Positions 1 through 7,060 of a DNA stretch of 44,484 bases are shown here, piece after piece. This stretch comes from CAZUCE01 sp964619265 (GTDB taxonomy: Bacteria; Planctomycetota; UBA1135; GCA-002686595): assembly GCA_964619265.1 (NCBI GenBank), contig CAZUCE010000036.1:1-44484 (forward strand), read 5' to 3'. The position numbers and the translations under genes were made by a program. The number at the start of each line of letters is the position of its first letter. The stretch's first letter is position 1. The notes below the pieces were generated by a model that was not told the DNA's origin, made no database searches, and saw only the letters and a list, made by a program, of their open reading frames with translations.

Positions 1-3
1 TCG

Positions 4-1524
4 ATGCAAGAGCCTGGAGAACCCACCCCCCCGGAAAGTCCCGACCCGGTCGGGATCCCCGAGCGCCCAACCGGCGAGCCGCCCACCGGTCGCGGTCCCA
101 AGGATTTCGACTTGGGAGCGCCGGTTGGACCGACGCCGAACGTCGATTTTTGGGATGCGCTTTACGCACGGCGATCCATCCGCAAATTCAAGGACGACCC
201 GGTGCCGCGCGAGTGGATCGAGCAGCTGATGCACGCGGGCATCTGGGCTCCGAGCTCGTGCAACTATCAGATGTGGGACCTGGTCGCCGTCGACGACCCG
301 GAGATCAACGGCCAACTTGCGGCGCTCTCGACGCAGATGGGCAACGCGCCGGTCAACATCATCGTGTCCTACGGCCGCGAGTTCTCCGAAGAGTCCTGGG
401 CCAACATTCAGTCGGCTAGCGCGCTGATTCAGAACATGTCGCTCGCAGCTCAGGTCTTGGGCCTTGGCACCTTCTGGATCACCCAGACCGGCGACCGCGA
501 GAAAGTACGCGAGGTCGTCGGCCTCCCGCTCGACCGTTTGGTGATCGCTGTCCTTGCGGTCGGATTCCCGAAGGTCGTTCCGAAAGCGGGTCCCAAGCGG
601 CGCCCGCTCTCGGCCGTCACCCACTGGAACCACTACGGCGGCCGGCCGATCCCTTCCTCAGCCAATCCCGCTGATTGGCATCCCGACGACCTCACGGTCT
701 ATCAGCGAGCGCGCGTCCTCAACGGCCTGCGGCACAACAAGCCGCGGCCTTGGGAGGTGCGCGCGATCAGCGAGGCCGTCGAGCGCTTCGTTCCGAGCGG
801 GTCCGAAGCACTCGAAGCCGGCGAGGAACCGGTAGGACGCTGGCTCGAGGTCTTGCCGTGCACCGGTATCGTCGCCGACAAGGTGGCGAGCTTGCGGCGC
901 GGCTATCGATTCGACGTAGTCGAGCGCAGCCCCGAAGTCGCCGACTGGTGCCTCCAACGTGTTCGTCCGCGGGGCACGGCCTACCTGTGGCCCGACGACG
1001 ACCTGTCCGCCGGCCGCGAAGCTCCGCCGGAGGGCACCTACGACGTGGTGTCGTGCTTTTTCCGACTTGAGGATCTCGCTCCGGGGGACCGTCCCAAGCT
1101 CCTCGAACGACTCGGCGCCTGGCTCGCGCCGGACGGCGTGCTGCTACTCGGCTATGTCTCCAAGACCTCGTTCCACGACACCACCGAAAAGATGCGCGCC
1201 CGGCGCGGCGGCCCGCGGGGCGTCGAGTACGTGCTCAGCCCCGACCCCAACATCGGTCCCTTCGAGGCGCTCGAGCCCAAGGCCCTCCGCGAAGCGCTTG
1301 GTCAAGCCGGGCTCACGATTCGCGAGGAGTTCGGCACGCAACCGGTGCCCCAGCCCGAGGAGATCGCCTTCCGCACACGAAACTTCTCCGAGAAGGGTCG
1401 CAAGCGCGTCCAAACCCTGGCCAAGTCCCTGGGACTGATCGAAAAAAGCGGAGCGCTGCGCAACCGCCGCGGCCGCTTCCGTTTCGTACTCGCCGAACGA
1501 ACAACCTCCGCCCCAGATCGGTGA
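4..1524 (+). CDS. Nitroreductase-family protein fused to a methyltransferase-like domain
   Basis: A 506-aa protein in two parts. Residues about 47-212 look like an FMN-dependent nitroreductase: RRSIRKFK at 56-63, APSSCNYQMW at 82-91 and a C-terminal AVLAVGFP at 182-189. Residues about 240-500 resemble a class I SAM methyltransferase fold: a degenerate motif I region (VLPCTG, near 285), FDVVERSP after it, YDVVSCFF, and a late APDGVLLLGY strand. The usual GxGxG is not visible, so methyl transfer is uncertain. The first 45 residues are Pro-rich and probably disordered. The ATG is only 3 nt from the window edge, so an upstream start cannot be excluded. The stop codon lies inside the 113-bp palindrome at 1511-1623, giving a C-terminus ending PDR. 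Nitroreductase family assignment is firm; substrate and the role of the C-terminal half are unknown. Confidence 0.8.
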   Translation: MQEPGEPTPPESPDPVGIPERPTGEPPTGRGPKDFDLGAPVGPTPNVDFWDALYARRSIRKFKDDPVPREWIEQLMHAGIWAPSSCNYQMWDLVAVDDPEINGQLAALSTQMGNAPVNIIVSYGREFSEESWANIQSASALIQNMSLAAQVLGLGTFWITQTGDREKVREVVGLPLDRLVIAVLAVGFPKVVPKAGPKRRPLSAVTHWNHYGGRPIPSSANPADWHPDDLTVYQRARVLNGLRHNKPRPWEVRAISEAVERFVPSGSEALEAGEEPVGRWLEVLPCTGIVADKVASLRRGYRFDVVERSPEVADWCLQRVRPRGTAYLWPDDDLSAGREAPPEGTYDVVSCFFRLEDLAPGDRPKLLERLGAWLAPDGVLLLGYVSKTSFHDTTEKMRARRGGPRGVEYVLSPDPNIGPFEALEPKALREALGQAGLTIREEFGTQPVPQPEEIAFRTRNFSEKGRKRVQTLAKSLGLIEKSGALRNRRGRFRFVLAERTTSAPDR

Positions 1525-1623
1525 TACGGTGCCAGAGCAAAAAACACCGCTGAGGCGCCGGCAGCTTCGCTGCCGGCGCCTCAGCGGTGTTTTTTGCTCT
1601 GGCACCGTATCACCGATCTGGGG
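1511..1623. terminator. 113-bp perfect palindrome acting as bidirectional intrinsic terminator
   Basis: Two 55-nt arms (1511-1565 and 1569-1623) are exact reverse complements around a 3-nt TTC loop. The inner 21-bp GC-rich stem (1545-1565/1569-1589) is flanked by A6 at 1539-1544 and T6 at 1590-1595, so in both directions transcription meets a GC stem followed by six U residues, the classic intrinsic terminator. The outer arm continues the perfect pairing and includes the stop codons of both convergent genes, placed symmetrically at 1522-1524 and 1610-1612. Both proteins therefore end in PDR. Twenty-one of 22 nt of the outer arm recur at 37401-37422. Terminator function is inferred from structure; the repeat itself is directly visible. 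Confidence 0.93.
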
Positions 1624-3127
1624 GTTGCTGCTCGAGCAGGAGTCGCTTGGCGATCTTGCCCGACCCGGTTCTTGGGAGTTCTCCCAGGAACCGCCATTGT
1701 CGCGGTCGTTTGAAACCGCCCAACCTCGCTCGGCAGTGCGACTCAAGCTCGGACTCGCTTAGCTCACACCCCTCGCGCACGACCACCGCCGCGCACACAC
1801 GCTCGCCGTAGGTCTCGTCGGGCTCCCCGTAAACCGCCGCTTCCAGCACGGCGGCGTGCTCGTAAAGCACCGCCTCGACCTCGGTTCCGTACACGTTCTC
1901 ACCGCCTGTGACGATCATGTCCTTCTTGCGGTCTACGATCTGCACCGAACCGAGCGCGTCGATCCGCGCCAAATCTCCGGTGTACAGCCATCCCTCGCGA
2001 ATGGCGGCCGCTGTCTCCTCGGGTCGATCCAAGTACCCCGGCGTCACCGTCGCCCCGCGCACGCGAATCTCGCCGACTTGGTCATCGTCCCGGGCCACAG
2101 GCAAGCCGGCCTCGTCGACCACGTCCAGCTCGATCCCGAGTACCGCGCGCCCCGTTCGCGCCCGGCGTTCGAATCGCTCGGCTTCGGGCAGCTTTTGCTC
2201 CGCGGCAGACAACAAACTCATCGTCAGGTACGGGCTGGTCTCGGTCATCCCGTAGGTCTGCACGTACTCGGCGCGAAACACCGCCTCGATCGACCGCACC
2301 ACTTCCGGTGCAATCGGCGCACCGCCCGACAACACCCGCCGCAACGCCGGGAAGGAGCGCCGAGAGGCGCTGTCGTGCTTGACCATGAGATTGAGCATGG
2401 TCGGCACCAGGTTCGAGATGGTGACGGCCTCTCGCTCAAACAACTCCAGGGCGGCCCCGGCCTCAAACCGAGGTAAGAAGGTGTGTCGTCCGCCGACCCA
2501 CGTGATCGCCAAGTTCGCCCAGGCGTCCGCTAAGTGGAATTGGGGAGCCACATGGGCCCAAACATCCGAGGCTTGAAGCTGAAGCTCCGCTGCCGCCATC
2601 AGCGCGTGGGTGCACACGTTGGCCTGGGTCAACACGACGCCCTTGGGGCGCCCCGTGGTTCCGCTGGTGTAGTACAGATGACACAGATCCCCGGGCGCGG
2701 GATCGTGACTTCTGGGCGCCGGCCTCGGAGGCGGCGATTCGCTCAAATCCACCGTGCTCGCTTTGCCGCGCGCCGCGCGGGCCAATTCGGCGAACGCCGA
2801 GTCGTGCAACAGGAGCACCGCCTGACTATCACCCAAGACGGCCTCGACTTCCGGTTGAGCCAGGCGCGTATTGATCGGCACCAACACCGCACCAAGCCAA
2901 GCCACCGCGAAGGTTTCTTCCAGAAACTCGAGCCCATTTAGAGCGAGAATCGCCACCCGATCTCCAGGAGTCACGCCCTGCTCTGCCAGCCGAGCCGCTC
3001 GCGCTTCGACGCGCTCGCCAAACTCCGCATAGGTCAGCGTGTTGCCCCCCGCGAGCTGGGCCGCGACCGACCTGCCGTGGGCCGTGCGGGCGTGCCGCAA
3101 AATCGCGGGGACGGTGGCTTCGCTCAT
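1610..3127 (-). CDS. AMP-forming acyl-CoA synthetase/ligase
   Basis: A 505-aa member of the ANL superfamily, which activates a carboxylic acid to acyl-AMP and then usually the CoA thioester. Motifs in order: P-loop YTSGTTGRPKG at about 153-163, YGMTETSP, GWLYTGDLA, the hinge DRKKDMIVTGGENVY, and a C-terminal catalytic lysine in TGSGKIAKR. The length is usual for fatty-acid or other acyl-CoA ligases; the substrate cannot be read from the sequence. The ATG at 3127 is chosen over an upstream ATG because it overlaps the hemH stop as ATGA, the overlap style of this operon. It is the last gene of a three-gene operon (TPMT-like, hemH, ligase). Its stop lies in the right arm of the palindrome. Confidence 0.9.
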   Translation of the reverse strand: MSEATVPAILRHARTAHGRSVAAQLAGGNTLTYAEFGERVEARAARLAEQGVTPGDRVAILALNGLEFLEETFAVAWLGAVLVPINTRLAQPEVEAVLGDSQAVLLLHDSAFAELARAARGKASTVDLSESPPPRPAPRSHDPAPGDLCHLYYTSGTTGRPKGVVLTQANVCTHALMAAAELQLQASDVWAHVAPQFHLADAWANLAITWVGGRHTFLPRFEAGAALELFEREAVTISNLVPTMLNLMVKHDSASRRSFPALRRVLSGGAPIAPEVVRSIEAVFRAEYVQTYGMTETSPYLTMSLLSAAEQKLPEAERFERRARTGRAVLGIELDVVDEAGLPVARDDDQVGEIRVRGATVTPGYLDRPEETAAAIREGWLYTGDLARIDALGSVQIVDRKKDMIVTGGENVYGTEVEAVLYEHAAVLEAAVYGEPDETYGERVCAAVVVREGCELSESELESHCRARLGGFKRPRQWRFLGELPRTGSGKIAKRLLLEQQPPDR

Positions 3128-4182
3128 GGGGCGGTCGCGGTCTCGAGGTTCGGGAACCAGCGCTCGCGCAAACCGCGGCCAAGCCCACGAACCCAGCGCG
3201 GATCCGCGTTGAGGCAAGGCACGAGTTCAAGGTGCTCGCCGCCCGCCTTCTCGAAGTCCTCGCGCGCGCGGTCGCCGATTTCCTCAATCGTCTCCAAGCA
3301 GTCCACCGTAAACGAAGGGCAGGCGACCAAAAGACGCTTCACGCCGCGTTTCGCCAAGTCGACCACCACCTCGTCCGTAAACGGCCGGATCCAAGGATCG
3401 CGACCAAGCCGCGACTGGAACGCCACGGTGTGATCGACTAGCCCGAGACCAAGCCGTTCGGCAAGCCCACGTGTCGAAGCCATGCACTGGGCGCGATAGC
3501 AGTGCCGGTTCGCGTCGACGATGCTCGCGCAGCAGCTCTCGTTCGCCAAACAATGGGCTCCCGTCGGATCGCTCTTGCGACAGTGTCGTTCGGGGAGGCC
3601 GTGGTAGCTGAACAGAACATGATCGGGGTTTGCGGCTTCCCTCCGCTCTCGAACCAGCTCAGCCTGCGCGTCCAAGAACCACGGCGCGTCGTAGAACGCG
3701 GGAACCACTTCGAGGCTCGGCGTATTCCAACGTTTGGCGGCCAAACGGTAGACGGCCTCGACGGTCGACCCCGTCGAACTCGAAGCGTACTGCGGATAGA
3801 GCGGCATCAGCACGATTCGGTCGCAACCAGCTTCGAGCAGAGCATCCAAGGCGGTCGCAAGGCTCGGATTGCCATAGCGCATGCCCAGCTCGATCGGCAG
3901 GCCAGCCAGCTCGCGCCGCAGGGCGTCGCGCAGCTCGAGCGAAATCGCGAGCAGCGGCGAGCCGGCTTCGGACCAGACCGTGCGGTAGGCGGCGGCGGAC
4001 TTCGGTCCGCGCAGGGGCGCGATGACCCCGTTGACCAACATGGTTCGCACGGGCCCGGGGATGTCCAACACCCGCGGATCCGATAGGAACTCGCGCAGGT
4101 AGCGACGGACGGCCGGGGTCGACGGCGCATCGGGCGTGCCGAGGTTGGTGAGGAGCAGGCCCGGGCGTTCGGAGGAGGTCAC
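3124..4182 (-). CDS. hemH: Ferrochelatase
   Basis: A 352-aa enzyme that inserts iron into a porphyrin at the end of haem synthesis. Hallmarks: LLLTNLGTPDAP near the N-terminus, LMPLYPQYA at about 125-133, the catalytic-histidine motif SYHGLPERH (His about 194) and the acidic motif TVDCLETIEEIG at about 293-303. Six cysteines cluster after the active-site His (about 201, 211, 217, 218, 228, 233), in a region where many ferrochelatases have none. Such Cys-rich forms may bind an iron-sulfur cluster; that is inference. It overlaps both neighbours by 4 nt, so translation is coupled with the methyltransferase upstream and the acyl ligase downstream. No other haem gene is in the window. Confidence 0.95.
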   Translation of the reverse strand: MTSSERPGLLLTNLGTPDAPSTPAVRRYLREFLSDPRVLDIPGPVRTMLVNGVIAPLRGPKSAAAYRTVWSEAGSPLLAISLELRDALRRELAGLPIELGMRYGNPSLATALDALLEAGCDRIVLMPLYPQYASSSTGSTVEAVYRLAAKRWNTPSLEVVPAFYDAPWFLDAQAELVRERREAANPDHVLFSYHGLPERHCRKSDPTGAHCLANESCCASIVDANRHCYRAQCMASTRGLAERLGLGLVDHTVAFQSRLGRDPWIRPFTDEVVVDLAKRGVKRLLVACPSFTVDCLETIEEIGDRAREDFEKAGGEHLELVPCLNADPRWVRGLGRGLRERWFPNLETATAP

Positions 4183-4871
4183 AGATTCGAAGCGGCTGGA
4201 GTCGGAGCGGATTCGGAGACAGCGCGCTCAAAGACGAGCCAACGCTCCTCCCAGGTGCGCCGAGCAAGCGGCGCCTTCAGGGGTTCGTCTTCGAGGACTT
4301 GCCAACCGGGCCCAAGGTAGCTTTCAAACTCCTCCCGACACGTGCGCCAGGGAGGGCCACCTTCGGTCCAGGGCTTGTCGGCCGGAAACGCCAGAGTGAC
4401 CAATCGGCCGCCCGGTGCCAAGTTGCGCGTCACCAGCTGGGCCCAGTTACGCCGTTCGGTCGGATCGATCGCACAGAAGAACGTGTGGTCGAGGATCAGA
4501 TCAAAGCCACCCTGCTCTTCCGGTCTCTCGGAGCTCCCATCGAAGGCTAGCGCGTCCGTAACCCGGTACTCGCCCCCGAGGGGAGCCAGGCGGGGCCCCA
4601 GTTCGGCGGCCAGCTCTGCGACACGGTCCACAGCCACGACCCGAAAGCCGAGCCGAGCCAGATAGACGGCGTCGTGCCCTCGGCCGCAGCCCGGAACCAG
4701 GGCGCGACCTCGGCCGCGCGCTGGGTCGAGAGCCGAGCCGTCCCGGCGCGCCTGAAACTCGGGGTGAGCTGCGCCTAAATCCCACGGCGTGTTCTGTTCT
4801 GCATAGCGGCCGGCCCAGTCAAAGGGCGGGCTCGGGTCCTCGGGCGAGGAAGCGGCGGATGAGTCAGCCAA
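4179..4871 (-). CDS. Thiopurine S-methyltransferase (TPMT) family protein
   Basis: About 230 aa. The domain opens with FDWAGRYAEQNTPWDLG, the TPMT-family signature, followed by a SAM-binding LVPGCGRGHDAVYLA motif, an acidic residue after strand 2 (VVAVDRV), FDLILDHTFFCAIDP and GGRLVTLAFP. Family members methylate thiols and, in some bacteria, selenium or tellurium compounds; the substrate here is unknown. The open frame runs back to 5498 but would overlap the divergent gene starting at 5004, and there is no ATG before the domain. A TTG at 4871 is the most economical start, so the start is weakly supported. The stop overlaps the hemH start by 4 nt, making this the first gene of the operon. Confidence 0.8.
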   Translation of the reverse strand: MADSSAASSPEDPSPPFDWAGRYAEQNTPWDLGAAHPEFQARRDGSALDPARGRGRALVPGCGRGHDAVYLARLGFRVVAVDRVAELAAELGPRLAPLGGEYRVTDALAFDGSSERPEEQGGFDLILDHTFFCAIDPTERRNWAQLVTRNLAPGGRLVTLAFPADKPWTEGGPPWRTCREEFESYLGPGWQVLEDEPLKAPLARRTWEERWLVFERAVSESAPTPAASNL

Positions 4872-5003
4872 GGAAAAGAGGGGCAGCAGCGAGCCAGGAG
4901 GGGACCCGCGAGCCCGGTCGGGCCCGGAACGGGAGCCAATCGCGGAGCTGCTTGAACGCGCCCCGGGCGCTTCGCATCCTGGACTCGGTCGTCGATCAGG
5001 TCC

Positions 5004-6197
5004 ATGAAGAATCCTCCCGCTCCAGCCTCGAACCGACGACCCGCGCCGGATCCACCCGAGCGAGTGGTTCCCACCTGGGAACTCGACGATTTCTTCCGTG
5101 GCCTGCGCCAACAGGTCGTCGACCTGGAGTCGGCATGGCGTCGAGATAGCCTCGAGCCGGAACTGGAGATCGCTCGCGATCGGCCCGATGGGCACCCGCC
5201 CGTGCTTGCGGCCTACGACCGCCTGCTCCGGCGAAAGCGCCTTTCGCCGGCCCCCTATCGCGGACGCGCCGTGCATGCCCTGCTCGATGAAGCCAAGCGC
5301 GAGTTGTTCGAGCTCCCCCACCAGTTCGACGCTCAACCCGTGGACTTCCAGCGCGGCCGATCCACAGCTCCGCAGCAGCGCGGAGTGCTTGAGAATCCGG
5401 AGATCGAGCAGGTCGGAGGAGTCAGCGCTCGGAGCGCGCGCGGAGAGTGCTACCTCCGCATGGACCAAGTGCTCGCCGCGCGTGCCTGGGGGATCCAATT
5501 CTCGTTCGACAGCCCCGAAGTCTCCGACCGCGTGAACACGCTGGCTGCGCTAACAACCGTCGAGCGTCTCGGCCACGGCCTGATCGGCCTTGAAAAAATC
5601 GAGCGCCGGTTCGAGAACCGCGTCGTCGACCCAGATCTCCACATCGTCCCGCCCCAGGCCGGCCGTGGTTTCGAAGCGCTGATCGCCGACATCCTGAACG
5701 AACACTATCCGCTCGCACGGCAAGCCCCGCTTGTGGAGGACTTCTTTGAGAAGACCGATCTGCGACTCCACGTTCGCGGATTAGCGCGAAGGCGCGGAGC
5801 TCGCGCTCAGGTCACTCGGATCACGGACGCCCTCAGTCACGCTGCCAAGCTGGAGCAGATTCGAGGTATCGAGGAATTCGTTGTGCTTTCGCCGCTCACG
5901 CTCGCACGCGCGGTTTGTGGTGGAACCTCTGCGCTCGGCTGGTCCCGCGAGGACGAACTCCTGTTCTGGCAGTGTTTCCCCGAGCCTCCAACCACCGAGG
6001 AAGAACTGGCCGTCGCACTGCGCGACACCTTGATCGGTGCCATGGAACGCCCGACCGCCGGTCCGCGGGGACCACTCGCGGCGGTGCCCGAACCGATTCG
6101 CTTGCTCGTGCAGTCCTACGCCACGGTCGAGAGCTTCGCCACCACCGAGCGGATGCGTTCGAGAATCGAAGCCGAGCGCACGGCGCGGGCCTCCTGA
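5004..6197 (+). CDS. Conserved-looking hypothetical protein (397 aa)
   Basis: No family is recognised. The protein is hydrophilic, with no signal peptide or membrane segment. The first 25 residues are Pro/Arg-rich. The middle is mixed alpha/beta with many charged helices, for example RRFENRVVDPDLHIVPP and EDFFEKTDLRLHVRGLARRRG. The C-terminal third is predicted mainly helical. The stretch ITDALSHAAKLEQIRGIEEFVVLSP is reminiscent of a nucleic-acid or nucleotide-handling fold, but this is not enough to name one. Codon usage is GC3-rich like the neighbours, which supports coding. It diverges from the TPMT operon across about 130 nt and is followed after 37 nt by a PAP2-family gene on the same strand. 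Confidence 0.7.
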   Translation: MKNPPAPASNRRPAPDPPERVVPTWELDDFFRGLRQQVVDLESAWRRDSLEPELEIARDRPDGHPPVLAAYDRLLRRKRLSPAPYRGRAVHALLDEAKRELFELPHQFDAQPVDFQRGRSTAPQQRGVLENPEIEQVGGVSARSARGECYLRMDQVLAARAWGIQFSFDSPEVSDRVNTLAALTTVERLGHGLIGLEKIERRFENRVVDPDLHIVPPQAGRGFEALIADILNEHYPLARQAPLVEDFFEKTDLRLHVRGLARRRGARAQVTRITDALSHAAKLEQIRGIEEFVVLSPLTLARAVCGGTSALGWSREDELLFWQCFPEPPTTEEELAVALRDTLIGAMERPTAGPRGPLAAVPEPIRLLVQSYATVESFATTERMRSRIEAERTARAS

Positions 6198-6234
6198 CCT
6201 CGTCCCCCGGCCGCACCAGGTACCGAACCGCACC

Positions 6235-7014
6235 GTGTTGGTTGCCTATCTCGCTGGAGCCACGCTTGCGCTCGCCCTTCTCACGGCGCTCGTACTTTCT
6301 CCACAAGCCACCCCCCGCGCGCTGATCGGCGGACTCTCAGCGTTCGCGACGACGGCGGAAGGGCGGCGCCATGCTCTGTGGCTCACAGCCTTGATGGCAG
6401 TAGGTCTGATCGAAGCCAATCTCGATGCCGGACTCACCGCGCGACTTGGCTTCGACCTGACCGGTCACGTGTCCGCACTCGAAGGCGACGCCGTCGCCTT
6501 CATCCAGACTTTCACGCCGCACGCAATTCGGCAGCTCCTCGCGCTGCACTACGTGTTTGTTTTCCCCGCGCTACTGATCTTGCCGTTCGCGCTGCACAGT
6601 CGATCCGGCAACCGAGAAGCCACCCGTCACTGGCTTCGGGCGCTCACCGCCCTCGGTGCCCTGGCCCTCCCGTTCTACCTGTTCGTTCCAGTCCTAGAGC
6701 CATCGGTGAGCGGACTCTCGAAAGCTCAGCCGGCCCTCGAGGCCCTGCGGCCCGGACTGACTGAATTTCTGCGCATCGGCAGCGCGCCGGACAACTGCTT
6801 GCCGAGCCTCCACCTAGCCGCTCAGTTCCTTCTGCTGGGGCACGCGCAGCGCTACGGACCCAGGCGCCTGGTTCTTCTGGTGGGTTTCGCCTGCGTTTCG
6901 ACCGCTTGGGCTACCCTCGCCCTAGGCGTTCACTGGGCTTTGGATCTCGCGACGGCCCTCCCGCTGGCCTGGTTGGCACTCCAAACCTCCCAAGGCCATC
7001 CGATTCGGAAATAG
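6235..7014 (+). CDS. PAP2/inositolphosphotransferase-type membrane protein
   Basis: A 259-aa integral membrane protein with about six hydrophobic helices. It carries the two C-terminal phosphatase motifs of the PAP2 superfamily: PSLH at about 190-193 (within DNCLPSLHLA) and H-x3-D at about 233-237 (GVHWALD). This spacing matches the PAP2_3 group, which includes bacterial inositol-phosphorylceramide synthase-like enzymes and lipid phosphatases. It probably acts on a phospholipid headgroup or isoprenoid phosphate in the membrane. The frame opens at 6037 inside the preceding gene, so the GTG at 6235, directly before the first membrane helix, is chosen as the start. It is likely co-transcribed with the unknown gene upstream. 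Confidence 0.8.
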   Translation: MLVAYLAGATLALALLTALVLSPQATPRALIGGLSAFATTAEGRRHALWLTALMAVGLIEANLDAGLTARLGFDLTGHVSALEGDAVAFIQTFTPHAIRQLLALHYVFVFPALLILPFALHSRSGNREATRHWLRALTALGALALPFYLFVPVLEPSVSGLSKAQPALEALRPGLTEFLRIGSAPDNCLPSLHLAAQFLLLGHAQRYGPRRLVLLVGFACVSTAWATLALGVHWALDLATALPLAWLALQTSQGHPIRK

Positions 7015-7060
7015 TGACCCTCCTCGATCGCCAAACTGGGGCCTCCCTCCCCACCACCTG

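Noticed and set aside
1529..1811. Short open frames across the palindrome on both strands, giving mirror-image peptides
   Set aside because: They arise because the palindrome translates alike on both strands; no independent coding evidence.
4871..5498. Upstream extension of the TPMT-like frame to 439 aa
   Set aside because: It would overlap about 500 nt of the divergent gene at 5004 and adds low-complexity sequence unrelated to the TPMT family.
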